The position numbers and the translations under genes are program-made. A stretch of DNA of 64,000 nt from Manduca sexta. Lineage: Eukaryota; Arthropoda; Insecta; Lepidoptera; Sphingidae. The DNA lies in contig NC_051120.1 of NCBI RefSeq assembly GCF_014839805.1, positions 11,408,001 through 11,472,000 on the forward strand, written 5' to 3'. Positions 37,501 to 49,500 of this stretch are shown here, in pieces. The number at the start of each line of letters is the position of its first letter. Within the stretch, counting starts at the first letter, position 1. Below the pieces are notes generated by a model. It was not told the origin of the DNA. It searched no databases and saw only the letters and a list, made by a program, of their open reading frames with translations.

Positions 37501-40500
37501 AAGCTTTTTGTGTCATAATTAGCCTACGCAACTCAGAAGAAACTATCACAAAGATAATAATGCTCAAGAAACATTTTTGTAGGATAAAAAGTCCATTCCC
37601 ATTCAGCGCCAAAATATATCATGAATATTCTTAAAAAAAATATATGGTAACAAAACACCAAAGTTTTTTTTTGTAGGATAAAAAGTCCATACCCATTCAG
37701 CGCCAAAACATACCAGGAATATTCATAAAAAAAATCTATGGTAGCAAAACACCAAAGTTTACATATACATGGTCACCCTGACCACTTCAAGTCACCATCA
37801 CGCTGGTGGTCAGTAAATCGTCAGTGCACACCGATAACCAGCGCGCCGGGTGATTGATTGCACCGCGCGCCGTCTTTTGCGCTGCGTACACAAACCTTTG
37901 ACTTTATATTTTCAACGTTTTTACTTAAAGTATGGACTTGTTTGTCGGTCTGTGTCGTTTGCGTTTGTTGTTTGTGATGTAGACCTTGTAGTGGAGGTAA
38001 TGTATTAGAAAGGTTTTGTTTATGTAAAAGTGTGATAGACTAGCTTTTGTCTATGCAAAAGTTGTCGGAATAATAAATAATAATTTATCTAAAAGGCTGA
38101 GGGATGGTATAGCTATTATAGGAGAAAGTATTTATCGAATATTATTAGGTAGTGGTCAACAAACCCAAACAATACCTTTTTATATTACTACTAGCTTTTG
38201 CTCGCGGCTTAGCCTGCATGAAAGAGTTTTCCCGAGATAAAAGTCTCGCTACACATTTTCCCGGAATAGAAAGTAGCCTATAACCTTCCCAGGGTCTTAA
38301 ACTATCTCATAACCAAATTTCATAAAAATCCGTTCTGTAGATTTTGAGAAAATCGATAACATACAGACAGACAGATAAGTCGACTTTGTTTTATAATAAG
38401 TATAGATTATACTTTCGTGTTTCGCTTCGATCGGGCGGCACCTTTCTCTGTCTTACTGAACCGGCATCAATTAGAAAGTTAGTTTTTGTATTTTCTTGGC
38501 TAAAGTTAAATTGCATAAGCCAAAAATCTTCCCTCTTTCTCCCCTATCAATTCCTCAACGATCAGAAGTGAGGGTTATTATAAGGGATGGTGAATATTCA
38601 CACGTGACCATCAGCCTGTTAGTCTACCTTCTGCTAATGACAAACGACTGATGATCCAAACGTGCAGCACCATTTTATATGACATTGTTAACCATCGTTT
38701 GTCATTTGATGAACAAGCTTTTACGTTAATAGGATCTGCAGATAATGTCTGCATGTACTTGTAATTCCTATGGGGTTAATTTTCTGATGCCATCCCTTGT
38801 TTTAATTGCATGTTGCGACTACTTCGATACACAAGTTGGTAGGAGATATTTATTGTAAACTAGCCATCGATATATATGTACTATGTACTAGATTTGGCGT
38901 TCCAAACATTCACTGTGTTCAACTGAATTGAACTGCAATCCATTCACACTGACTTTAGTATGGTCAATATTGACAGCTTGTGGTTGTGTACAGAGTGGCG
39001 CTCATGATATAACAACTCGAGTCTAAGTGTAAACCTGGATGTGAATAAAAAATATGAGTCAAATAAGTAAAATTATTTGTTGTTCAAGTGAATAAATAGG
39101 TTACAACAGTGACGTTTTGGTTGCTCTATTGTTCAGAGTTTGAACAAATAGTTTATATGGACGTTCGTATCTATAGAATATACGTCAATGGATTAAGGCT
39201 GATGTATTATCAGCCTTTTCCGGAATTAAAAGTAGATTACATATAAATCCAAAAGTCATTTTTAAGTGTCAAATAAAAAAAAATACCTCCAAACATCTTC
39301 ACTGACATTCACATATGACCAAATATGGTCACAACTCCAAACATGACAGTCCACGTGCCACAATGGCCGAAACAAACGAATAATCCGCGATTAGCGAAGC
39401 CCTTGCAATAACGAGCCGCGTGCGTCGCCGTGTGCGGTCAACGACGCGGGTCAGACAAACCAAGATTCGGACGGACACGTGCGTTTTGGGAGAAGCAATA
39501 ACACGTGACGGCGCATATTGTAACAAAGGTGTTGCTCCCGGCTTTTCCTGCGTGAAAAGCCTTTTCCGGTGCAAAAGACCCTAAATAAGTTTAGTGATTT
39601 ATAGGGTCATGTGGAGGAAGGCAGCGGCATCAATAAAAAAAAAAAAATCCTATAGGAGCAAATTGTCGGGATAAACGTACGAACAAACACACATCACGCA
39701 TTTATCCCTGAAGGGGTATGCAGAGGCGCAACCAGGCATCCACTTTTCGCCAAGTGTGTTTCGTCCCATGATGTGACAGAGGGCAAGCCTATCGTCATAT
39801 CGGGCAGATTCTGGGCTAATACTGAGCAGAAAAACTCAAAACTAACTTAACCAACCCGGGATTCGAATCTAGGACCTCAGAGTGCTGCCGTACCGCGCAT
39901 GCAGTACAACTACGCTACCGAGGCAATCGTAAAAGAAGTGGCGAGGGATAAACGTAGGCTATGTATTAATCCAGGACATGATCCCGTGTGCCAAATCTAA
40001 TCCAAATCCGTTAAGTTGTTTCAACATACAAACATCTTCATAAACTTTCGGATTTATTAGTCAGATAAGTAAAATGAGTAAACCAATTGATATGTGAACT
40101 CCACTGCTTATAAACATCCACAATGTTACAACAAGCATCCAGTTTTAGATATAAAGAGAACAGCAATTAATGAAAGCACGGAGTTTGGGTCTCTGGCTTC
40201 CTCCCAAAATATGCTATGCAACATTTTAATGCAACCTGTAATGTCACCAGCACTATATGACATAATGGGCCTTATGTAGATCGTGCTGACTATAATTAGT
40301 CCCCAGGAGTTTGGGTCTCTGGCTTACTCTCAAAACACGCAATGCAACATTTTAATGCAAGCTGTTATGTCACCTGGCCTATCTAACACTATGGGCCTTA
40401 TGTGGATCTTGCTGACTCTAATCAGTCACAGGCCAGTGACTATAATTTGCACAACAGCAAACAGTGGCGAAGGTACATTAATAAACCTCGTACCCCATAC

Positions 40501-43500
40501 TAAACTCTATATCTATTCTAATTTCTACCTTCTAATTGCAGTCGAAGCTGGTCATGCCAAACTGTAGCCATTAATTCGCGGCACATATAGCCGTTTTCAC
40601 TAAATGATCCCAATCTCAATCTTCAATCCGATCCCGAAAATGAACCAATCAAAACAACTCATTTGTACGCATGTCAAAAAATACTCTGTTCTGATTGGTC
40701 AATTTTAGAGATAGATCGAAAAAGCAATTAGGATCGTGTATTGTAAATGGCGTTTAGTTAAATGCGTGTGTCGTCACTGTAGTGTGTCAGTGCGCGAGCC
40801 GCGGGCACGTTTGCTTGTAAACGTGGCGGATTAGGCACGCGTGGGGATTCCTTGCCTTGACTCCGATGCGGCCACGCATTCCGACCTGACTATCCGCCTA
40901 CGTAACAAGTGTGCACTCGGTGCAGAATGCACGTTCAATATTGCATTTATTTATCATTTTATATATACAGTTGGTTTTTCTCTGGGCTCCGCTCGCGTCA
41001 AAGGCTTTTTAGGAAAAGGTCAGATAATGTAGGACACGGTCAAACCACATGAAAAATTCCATCGAAATACATCAAGCGGTTGTAATTTTATAGGATTAGA
41101 TAAGAAAAGGAGAAAGAAGATGTAAAGTATATGTTTTATACCACAAACGACAGACCCTATCGAATGTTGCATATATAAAACCGACGTGAAAGGAGTATCT
41201 CATGTGGTTGAGCAAATTATATTGTGGCTAAAACATATTTTACCCCTATTTCCAATACTGCGAGCAGTGCATCCATATTCTTTTATTGACGGTTTATGGC
41301 CGTATATCACGTAACATAAGGTAAGTACGTGTATGAAACTATCTGTACATATTATTTAACATCTATGCGTATTATAAAACAAAGTCTCCTTTTCTGTCTG
41401 TCTGTACGTTATCGATTTTCTCAAAATCAAGTGAACGGATTTTTATGAAATTTTGTATGGAGATAGTTTGAGACTCTGGCAAGATTAAAGGCTACTTTCT
41501 ATCCCGGGAAAATATATAGCGGGACTTTTATCCCGGAAAACTCCCGCACGCGGGCTAAGCCGCGAGCAAAAGTTAGTGCTTCATAAAAAACCGCGTTTAG
41601 AGCAGATATGTTATGGAGCTCCGTAACCGAAACTATCGGATAATCCGAAATAATTACATATCCGTAACCGTATCCGAAAACGATATAATTTTATTCCTAT
41701 ATCTGTATCCAAATCCGAAATTTCACATCCATAACATCCCTGGTTTAGAGTATGTAAGCTCTAAGCGCGGTCGCACTGCACCGGCTGTGGTGACGCCATG
41801 ACTCACCCACGTTCGACGCATAGACATTTCTAGTAATTACTATAACGCACAAATTGGACCTTTCATTTTAATTATTCGAGATCAATCGATTACGATTTGT
41901 ATATACAGGTTGATGTTTTTTGTAGGTATTTGAGGATAAAATCTAAAGTTAATAATAAAAAAATATTAAGTACTAAAATATGATAAGAGTCTTGCCAAAA
42001 AGCTCTAAGTATAACATTCTTATCTTCTTCTGAAAGTCAATATTTTAATAAAAATGTAGACGACAGTAAATTTTAATTGTCTTACTACACATAGAAAAAC
42101 AAGAAGAACTCAGGTGTTTGCGTATAAATTTTATAAGTTAGTGAATAATTGATTCAGTGGTTTTTGTACAATACGTAAAACTTTAAATATTATACGTAAC
42201 ACGTCGTCTATCGTGGAGCTACGGTCCGAATTAATGCAGCCATTATAGCTACGTTTACTATCATGTGCTTCATTTATATTCAAAGTAAATGTTACTCACG
42301 ACGTCTCCCCACACGGGCTGGAAGTCGCGATGCTGCAGATCAGCGATGGGCAGGCGGCCCGGCTTCGTGCTGCGGTCGAACGTCGGCGCTTCCACTTCTG
42401 GACCGTCGGAAACCTGTCATAACACGTTTTCAATTCAATATCCATTGATGGAGGATGTTTTTAATACACTTGTAATGTCGGGATATTAGGTGGCGAGCGA
42501 AATAACTGAATGTCAGATTAACATTAATATATTTAAGGAATATTTCATTTTATAGGTCGTGTACTTAAGGTGGTAGCTTAAGGTCCATTTTCATACATTT
42601 TGTTTCACCTTTAATCTGGGTAACTTTAAAATTTCGTCATATTAAATTTTAAAGGCCGAAATATCCATGCATATTAATTATTTTTACGTTTTTCTTTCAA
42701 CTGCGAGAACTAATCACTAACTAGACGTGAATTTAAATTCTTTACTTGTCAATACTTGTTTAGTTACCCAGATTAAAGGTGAAACAAAATGTATGAAAAT
42801 GGACCTTAAGCTACCACCTTAAGGTATTGTATTGTGTGCCCACTAAACAATTACTCCAGCATCTTAGTTCAGCTATTTTTTTTAAATGACGAGACGAGCT
42901 TGCCGTTCGCCTGATGGGAAGCGATACGAACCGCCCATTAAACAGTAGAAACACCATCCAACATTTTAAATTACAATGTATTGTTTGGTATTCCACTGCG
43001 CTCGCCATCTTGAGACGTGAGATGTTAAGTCTCATGTCCAGTAGTTACACTGGCTACTGTCCTTCAAACCGGAACACAATAGGGGACCGGACAGGTATTG
43101 CCAAAAAATCTGAAATTCAGTTTAAAGTATGTTTGTAATATTAAAAATATTATCTCATATTTGTTTTTGTAAAAGAGTTGTGATTTGTATTTATAAATCA
43201 ATAAATAAAATACAATAATTATAATATTTTTAGTCTATTCTTTACGGCAAATGAAACACCAATCACGGCGCATGACGTCACACGTGGGTAAAATGTAAAC
43301 AAACAGACGTCATCTGGATGTCATACCGCGTTGTGTTATTTTAACGTGTTTTTTGACACAGAACTGCTCTAATAATTAATATTAATTTATACGGGACGTT
43401 GTTACTATCTTCCAGCTTAACGTTTACAGATTGTTTAATCGTTAATCATAATGGACCGCAAAAAATATCGTTGGTGCGTCGTACCTGAATGTAATAATAC

Positions 43501-46500
43501 TTCTATATTTTTACCAAACAAATTATTTATTCATGTACCACGAAAAGCAGATATACGAATAAAGTGGTTGCAGTTAGCAAGAAAAACCTACGACGGAATG
43601 TCTACAGACTCACCGATTTAGTTATGTGAGGATCACTTTGATGTAAGTAAATAAAAAATAGTGTTTCGGTAAATCGATGAATATTTCAATTAATTAAATC
43701 ATTTGTATACCCAGGGAGGTTATGGTTATGAGATGTATTTATTTATGTTTTAGCTGCCACATGATATGGAATAGAATATTTATTTATATAGAATTCTGGT
43801 TGTTACACAGTAACCTGAGATTGCCAGAGATTAACACGGTCTATGCAGTGTTGCCAGATCATAATTTCTCTTTACCCCAGGATTATTTGGAATTTAAAAT
43901 TTTACCCTTATACCAATCATAAATAATTCGGTACTTTTTTTTCTATATCCTTATCTATGCAGACGCCACTTCTTTCTTCACTTCCACTTCAATAATTATT
44001 AATTTAATTATCTCATTTTATTAGGAACAACTAGCTGTACACGAAAATTGTATTGAATAAAAATTATAAGTGTTTCATGGCCTACAATTTTTGTAGGAAA
44101 CATCTTTCTCTAAGCTCAATATTTATTACAATACAGTGAAACAATAGCTTTAATACCTTAACTCGTAGAATTACCCCAAAAATTACCATAAAAAAATACC
44201 CTGCTGATTCAGTTTTACCCTAAATCTAGGGTAAATAACCCTAATCTTGCAATATTGAATCACTGTTCAAATGACAAGACTTGTCAAGTTGCTTTATCCA
44301 CGTATGACGTCACACGAGACGAAATGACATAATGTAGCGTTTGCGCGGGAATTATAGCTATTTAACATTTAGGCATGGTTTTATGTACTTTTTAAGCTTT
44401 ATTTGTGCAAAATACTATTTTTCTTGGCTATTTATATCCACAATGATCAATTTAAAACACCTTCTGAAAATTTGTCCGGTCCCCTATAGTGACTACACAC
44501 TTGCTTGGTGGCAGAAATAGACATTGCGGTGGTACTTCAGGTGGACGCTCACAAATGAGAGACCTACCACCAGTATACTGTTATAGAATGTGTACTAATC
44601 ATTCGATATAGTTACTACCAGGACTTTAATAATTGTACAAGGAGGTAAATTTATGGATCTGGTCTGGTCACATTTACCTTTATTTGGTGCAATACAGCGT
44701 GTGATTTTTGTAAATTTATTATATGCTTTATTAAAACATAGCATTTGTTTACCTTGGCTATGTTAGGCGAGGAGTGTGACCGGTTAAGTCCAGTGGCTCC
44801 AGGACTATCGCCCGGGGACGTCATGTAGATGTCGTGATCATCGTCCTGGGTTAATAAAGAACGTATGTAGGCGTCTTTCTGGATAGTTTTAGTGTTTCAT
44901 ATATAACATATTAAATGTAGCTAGCTTGTGAGCTGAGATAATATGAAATTGATATAGGTTGTCGCACAATTAAATTTTTGAAAGTAAGTGGGGTTCATTG
45001 TATTATATTATTCAATATATATATACTATTTTAATGTAACACCCTGTACATTTTCTTAATTGGAATAACGAATAATCGTTTTTTTATATTGTGACTGTGG
45101 TGGGTAGTTGTGATTTTTTTAATAGATTGTATGCGGATTATTCACACATATCAGAGTTGAGTAGTGTAGTGTACCTTGTCGAGGTCGGGTTTCCGCTTGT
45201 CGCGCGCCTCGGCGAGCCTGCGCTTGCGCTCGTTCTCGAGCGTCTCGCGGCGGCGGTGCAGCTGGTCGCGCTGGCGCCGCGCCTCGGCGATGCGCGCGCG
45301 CGCCGCCGCCGCCGCCGCCGCCGCGCGCCGCGACCGCTCTACCACACGCACACACACACGGATAACGGATTAGACTACTCGTGTAGAGATCACAAATTAG
45401 ATCAATTTACGGGCTGGCTTACTCGAGGCGATTGGCCCCCAAACCCCTTTAAATTAGTAGAACATTATGGTATAACTCGGTTTGACCGGGCTCGTAGCAG
45501 TGCCTCACAGAAAACAAACATCAAATGAGAAAAATCTATATTTTCATGTGACTAATAAGATATGTGAATTGTTGAAACAATCTCCACCTTTCCCAAATTC
45601 CCATTTTATGGATATGTCAAATATACTTTATCCTGATCAAAACATTATCACAAACAATACTAAAATAGTTATTACAATAATTTTAATTCAACCGTTAATT
45701 ATAAAAATACGACGTTAAATATGAACAGTAGAATTGTTCATTAATTTTAGATACAAAACACTACAACAAGCTCACCATCAACATCAGGCACAAGTTCGAC
45801 CTCCTTGTTAGCGCTCGCGATGGTCTCCGCAAGCTTCGCGGCTTCCTCCTTCTCCTTGCGCTGATACTCCTCCAGTTGCTCCCGAAGACTTTGGTTCTCT
45901 TGTTCCTGGTTAATTCGAATACAAAATGTTATAAAAACGTATCATTTATCATACTTGCATTCTACAAAAGGGACCATTTGTAACTAATCAATTATTCTAA
46001 TGAAAAGGAAACGTATTTCTTGACTCTCCGCTGCTTGCGAACTCAGCCATTTAAGAATCTTTTATGAATGAATGTACCTACTATAGGATATTTCCTTGGT
46101 AAAGAGTAGTTAATGTCACAAATAAAAATCCCATATCAATTTGAAAAACTTCATGCCCTTAATACCAATCAGAAATAGTCTAATTTTCTCTTCCCAAGTT
46201 TTTGCTATTGAAAAAAAAAAGTATCAACAGACTTACCATATCATACTGTTTGTTCTCCAGCTGCATGAGCTGCGAGATGATCTCCTGCTCCCTGAGCTTG
46301 TACATGGCGCGCAGCTCGTCCTGCTGCTCCGTCTCGCGCTGCAGGCGGACCTTCTCCCAGTCCTGGAGAGGGAAACAAGACTGAGTTAGTGCCTGTAAAG
46401 TGACTCCTATGCCCCTGATGGTAAGTGGAGCCAGGAACTAGATAGTGTTCTGACGAGATGCTCACTCTTAGCCAGTCAACACAACAGATATATATATAGG

Positions 46501-49500
46501 CTGATCCCGGAACGCAACACTTACGTGGGCCACTATGGCGAGTTATACATCTTGTGTGGTCGCTATCTGGGCGGATATATATATCTCACCACCAGCAATT
46601 ACAGTGACTAGAATTATGACTGTACAGTGTACAGGAGTACTGTGATGCTGTTTAAAATTAAACAAAGCAGGTGTATCATCTGATGATATACATTCGAGAA
46701 TACCCACACGGTTAGAATTGGGAGTGTGTTGTCGACCTTTATAGAAAAGTTGGAAAGAAGGAAAATCATTGGCACTTTAGGAGCCTTTATAATGGTAAAG
46801 CTTAAACACGTCCAATGTTCATATTGCATATCAGGGCCCTTATTCTGTATGATAGTGTAAACGCGTAATGCGGCCGTGTCATGTTATCTTCGAGAAATGT
46901 GCGTGGAATGGTATTCTGTAAGCCAAATTTCTATAGTCCTAAACATGATGCGTTGTGTTACATGCTTGTTTCGCACTGTTAAAATAACGTGCGGGATAGA
47001 GAATAAGGCCCCAGAGCGGCGCAGCAGTAGTGGTACCTGCTCGGCCTCGATGCGCTGCATCTCGAGCGTGAGCGAGGTGTCTGCGATGCGCTCCTGCTGC
47101 TCGAGGATGCGCTGCACGCTGCGCGCGCGCTCCGAGTACACCTGCACGGCCGCCGCCTGCACGCGCACAACACACAACACTTCTTATATATTCAAATATT
47201 ACTATACACACAATTTTAATATTATCGACGTATCCTTTTTTAACCCATTTAGCATCGGAATGTTTGCCGGCAAACATGACAATTACATGACATTACGCGT
47301 GTTACGGAAAAATAACCTTATTATGTAGTATATAATACGTCGATAATATTAAAATAATAATGAAGTACCAATTTTTAATGAGCATTAATACACTTTTTTT
47401 ATTATGGTTATTATTGAATACCGCTATTTGGTAACACCCTGTATATTATTTTATACTAGATGTTGCACGCGGCTTTGCTCGCATTAAGACTCTTTTATTA
47501 CAAAAATCGTTAAATTATATCGATCTATAGCGCCATCTGAATGACACCAACGCCATCTATTATACAAATAAAATCAATTATTTCTTACAGAAGCAAGTTA
47601 CTAGAATTAAAGTAGCCTATGTATTAATCCAAGACATGCTTTACATGTGTGTTAAATTCCAATTGATCCTGTTTAGCTGTTTCAAAGTTTACTTCTGTCT
47701 AATAAACTTCTAATCATTTTCACAAAATTTTGTAAGTTGTAAGAGTAAGACTTTATGTTTTAGATTCATCTTCAAATTACCAAATGAGTATTGGTAAGAA
47801 GCCTGGACGAATACCGATAACTAATGCATTTCTGTTGTCAAGAGGCATCATAAAAATTATATAAACAGATATTTAAAAGGTTTTCACAGGCAAAATATCT
47901 GCTTATTTTATTGTTATCATCTCAGTAGTAGAGAAGACTCCGTGCTCAGCAGTAAACAGTATATATGCGCACTCTTAGTAAAATAATAACCCATTCCAAA
48001 ATTACCAATTTGTGGGGATCGTCAAACAACCAATTTTTGTTTGCGACCTTTTAGTTTTTTCCCTTTTTTTTCATGCTATAAGTTTCATTATTTACCTATC
48101 TTTAATAAGTTCAATTTTATAGCAACTTCAAAAAAAGGTAGCAAACAAAAATTAGTTTTCCGACGACTGCCAGAAATTATCAATTTTGAAATTTGTCATT
48201 ATTTTATTAAGAGTGCGATTATAGGTACCTTGGTGGCGCGGTCCACGAGCGGCTCGGCGGCGGGCGGCGGCTCCGACCAGCTCGGGTACGAGATGTCACC
48301 TGTAGGTAGTTGCAATTACTGCTACTTTAATACTTATTTAAACCTTTTTTTCAGTGTTAAATTATATCTCAGGCAGTTAATAATTTTTTTTAAAAAATGT
48401 TTTTTTAACACTGAATCGTGAGCTTAGTAACACAGTACAGAATAATTAATCCTGAGGTTAAGAATAGTTTTTTTTTTATTTATAACATATATAGTCTTGT
48501 CCGGAGTTCAATTTAGATAAATTTGTGACTATTTTTAACAAAATTTCCCCGATTTTGAATACCTTGCGATAAACATTAAACGGGCAATCGCCCTTAAAAA
48601 CTAAGTCAAACTCTGTCTATAACATATTTGGAAAAATTTGCCGCTGACAAAACTTTTACGATCCTTATCTTTCATCATTACAAAACATCATCCTATTGAT
48701 GATGACGTATAAACCCCTGTACTCACTGAGCATTGAGTTATGAAAGTAAAGGGATTTACTCACTGAGCATGTCATCCAAGAAGTCGTCCTGTCGCGGCGG
48801 CACCGCCTGCGGGTTGGTGGTGAAGGCGGGGTACTTGAGCAGCCAGTCCTCGTACCCACCGTGCAGCGCCAGTGGCGGACGGGCGTACTGGACTTTGATG
48901 TCCCACTGGTGACAAACATGCGAGGTTTCAATACAGATATGCTATTATACAGGGTGTTGTAGAATGACGGTATTAATATCTGGATATGAAAGTGATTTGA
49001 TGCTATTAGTAGTGATACAAATAAAAGAAAATTAAATTAAAATGTTTATCCACGTGTAGAATGTGAATGTAGAAATCACGAATTATAATAATGTTTTTAA
49101 AGACGTTATACGATTATAAAGGAATCCGGCTTGTGAAAGCTTCTTGATAATGTCTTCAGGAGCATTACACAGTTTGTAATTTGGATTATTATTGATACCC
49201 CCATTTTGCAACACTCTGTACATTTTTAGAGACAATAATCAAAATGAATATCGGTCGGCTAAAAAGGTTAATAGAAATTCCATAAGTCATGATTGACAAA
49301 GACAAGTATTAAAGCCTGTGGAATTTATTGAAACAAAAAATTTAACTCTTTACCATGGCATAACGGCGATATAATAGCCTAGTTGGGTGTGGAACGGACT
49401 GCCGAGATTATGTCCGCAGGTTCAAATCCCAAGGGCACACACCCCTGACTTTTCTAAAAATGTTATGTATATTCTTTGTGAATTATCGCTTGCTTTAACG

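Larger units (their letters stand above)
34586..42299 (-). other. Longest USP8 intron
   Basis: A 7.7-kb intron with the possible alternative exon at 36575-36640, two tandem duplications (37578-37765 and 40175-40440), several repeat copies, and three CACGTG words within 160 bp at 39352, 39476 and 39502. No other coding signal. Confidence 0.6.

Noticed and set aside
45091..45528. Frames antisense to USP8 exon 11
   Set aside because: Long open frames here come from the GC-rich, Arg/Ala-biased exon; the minus-strand frame is the one with matching splice phases.
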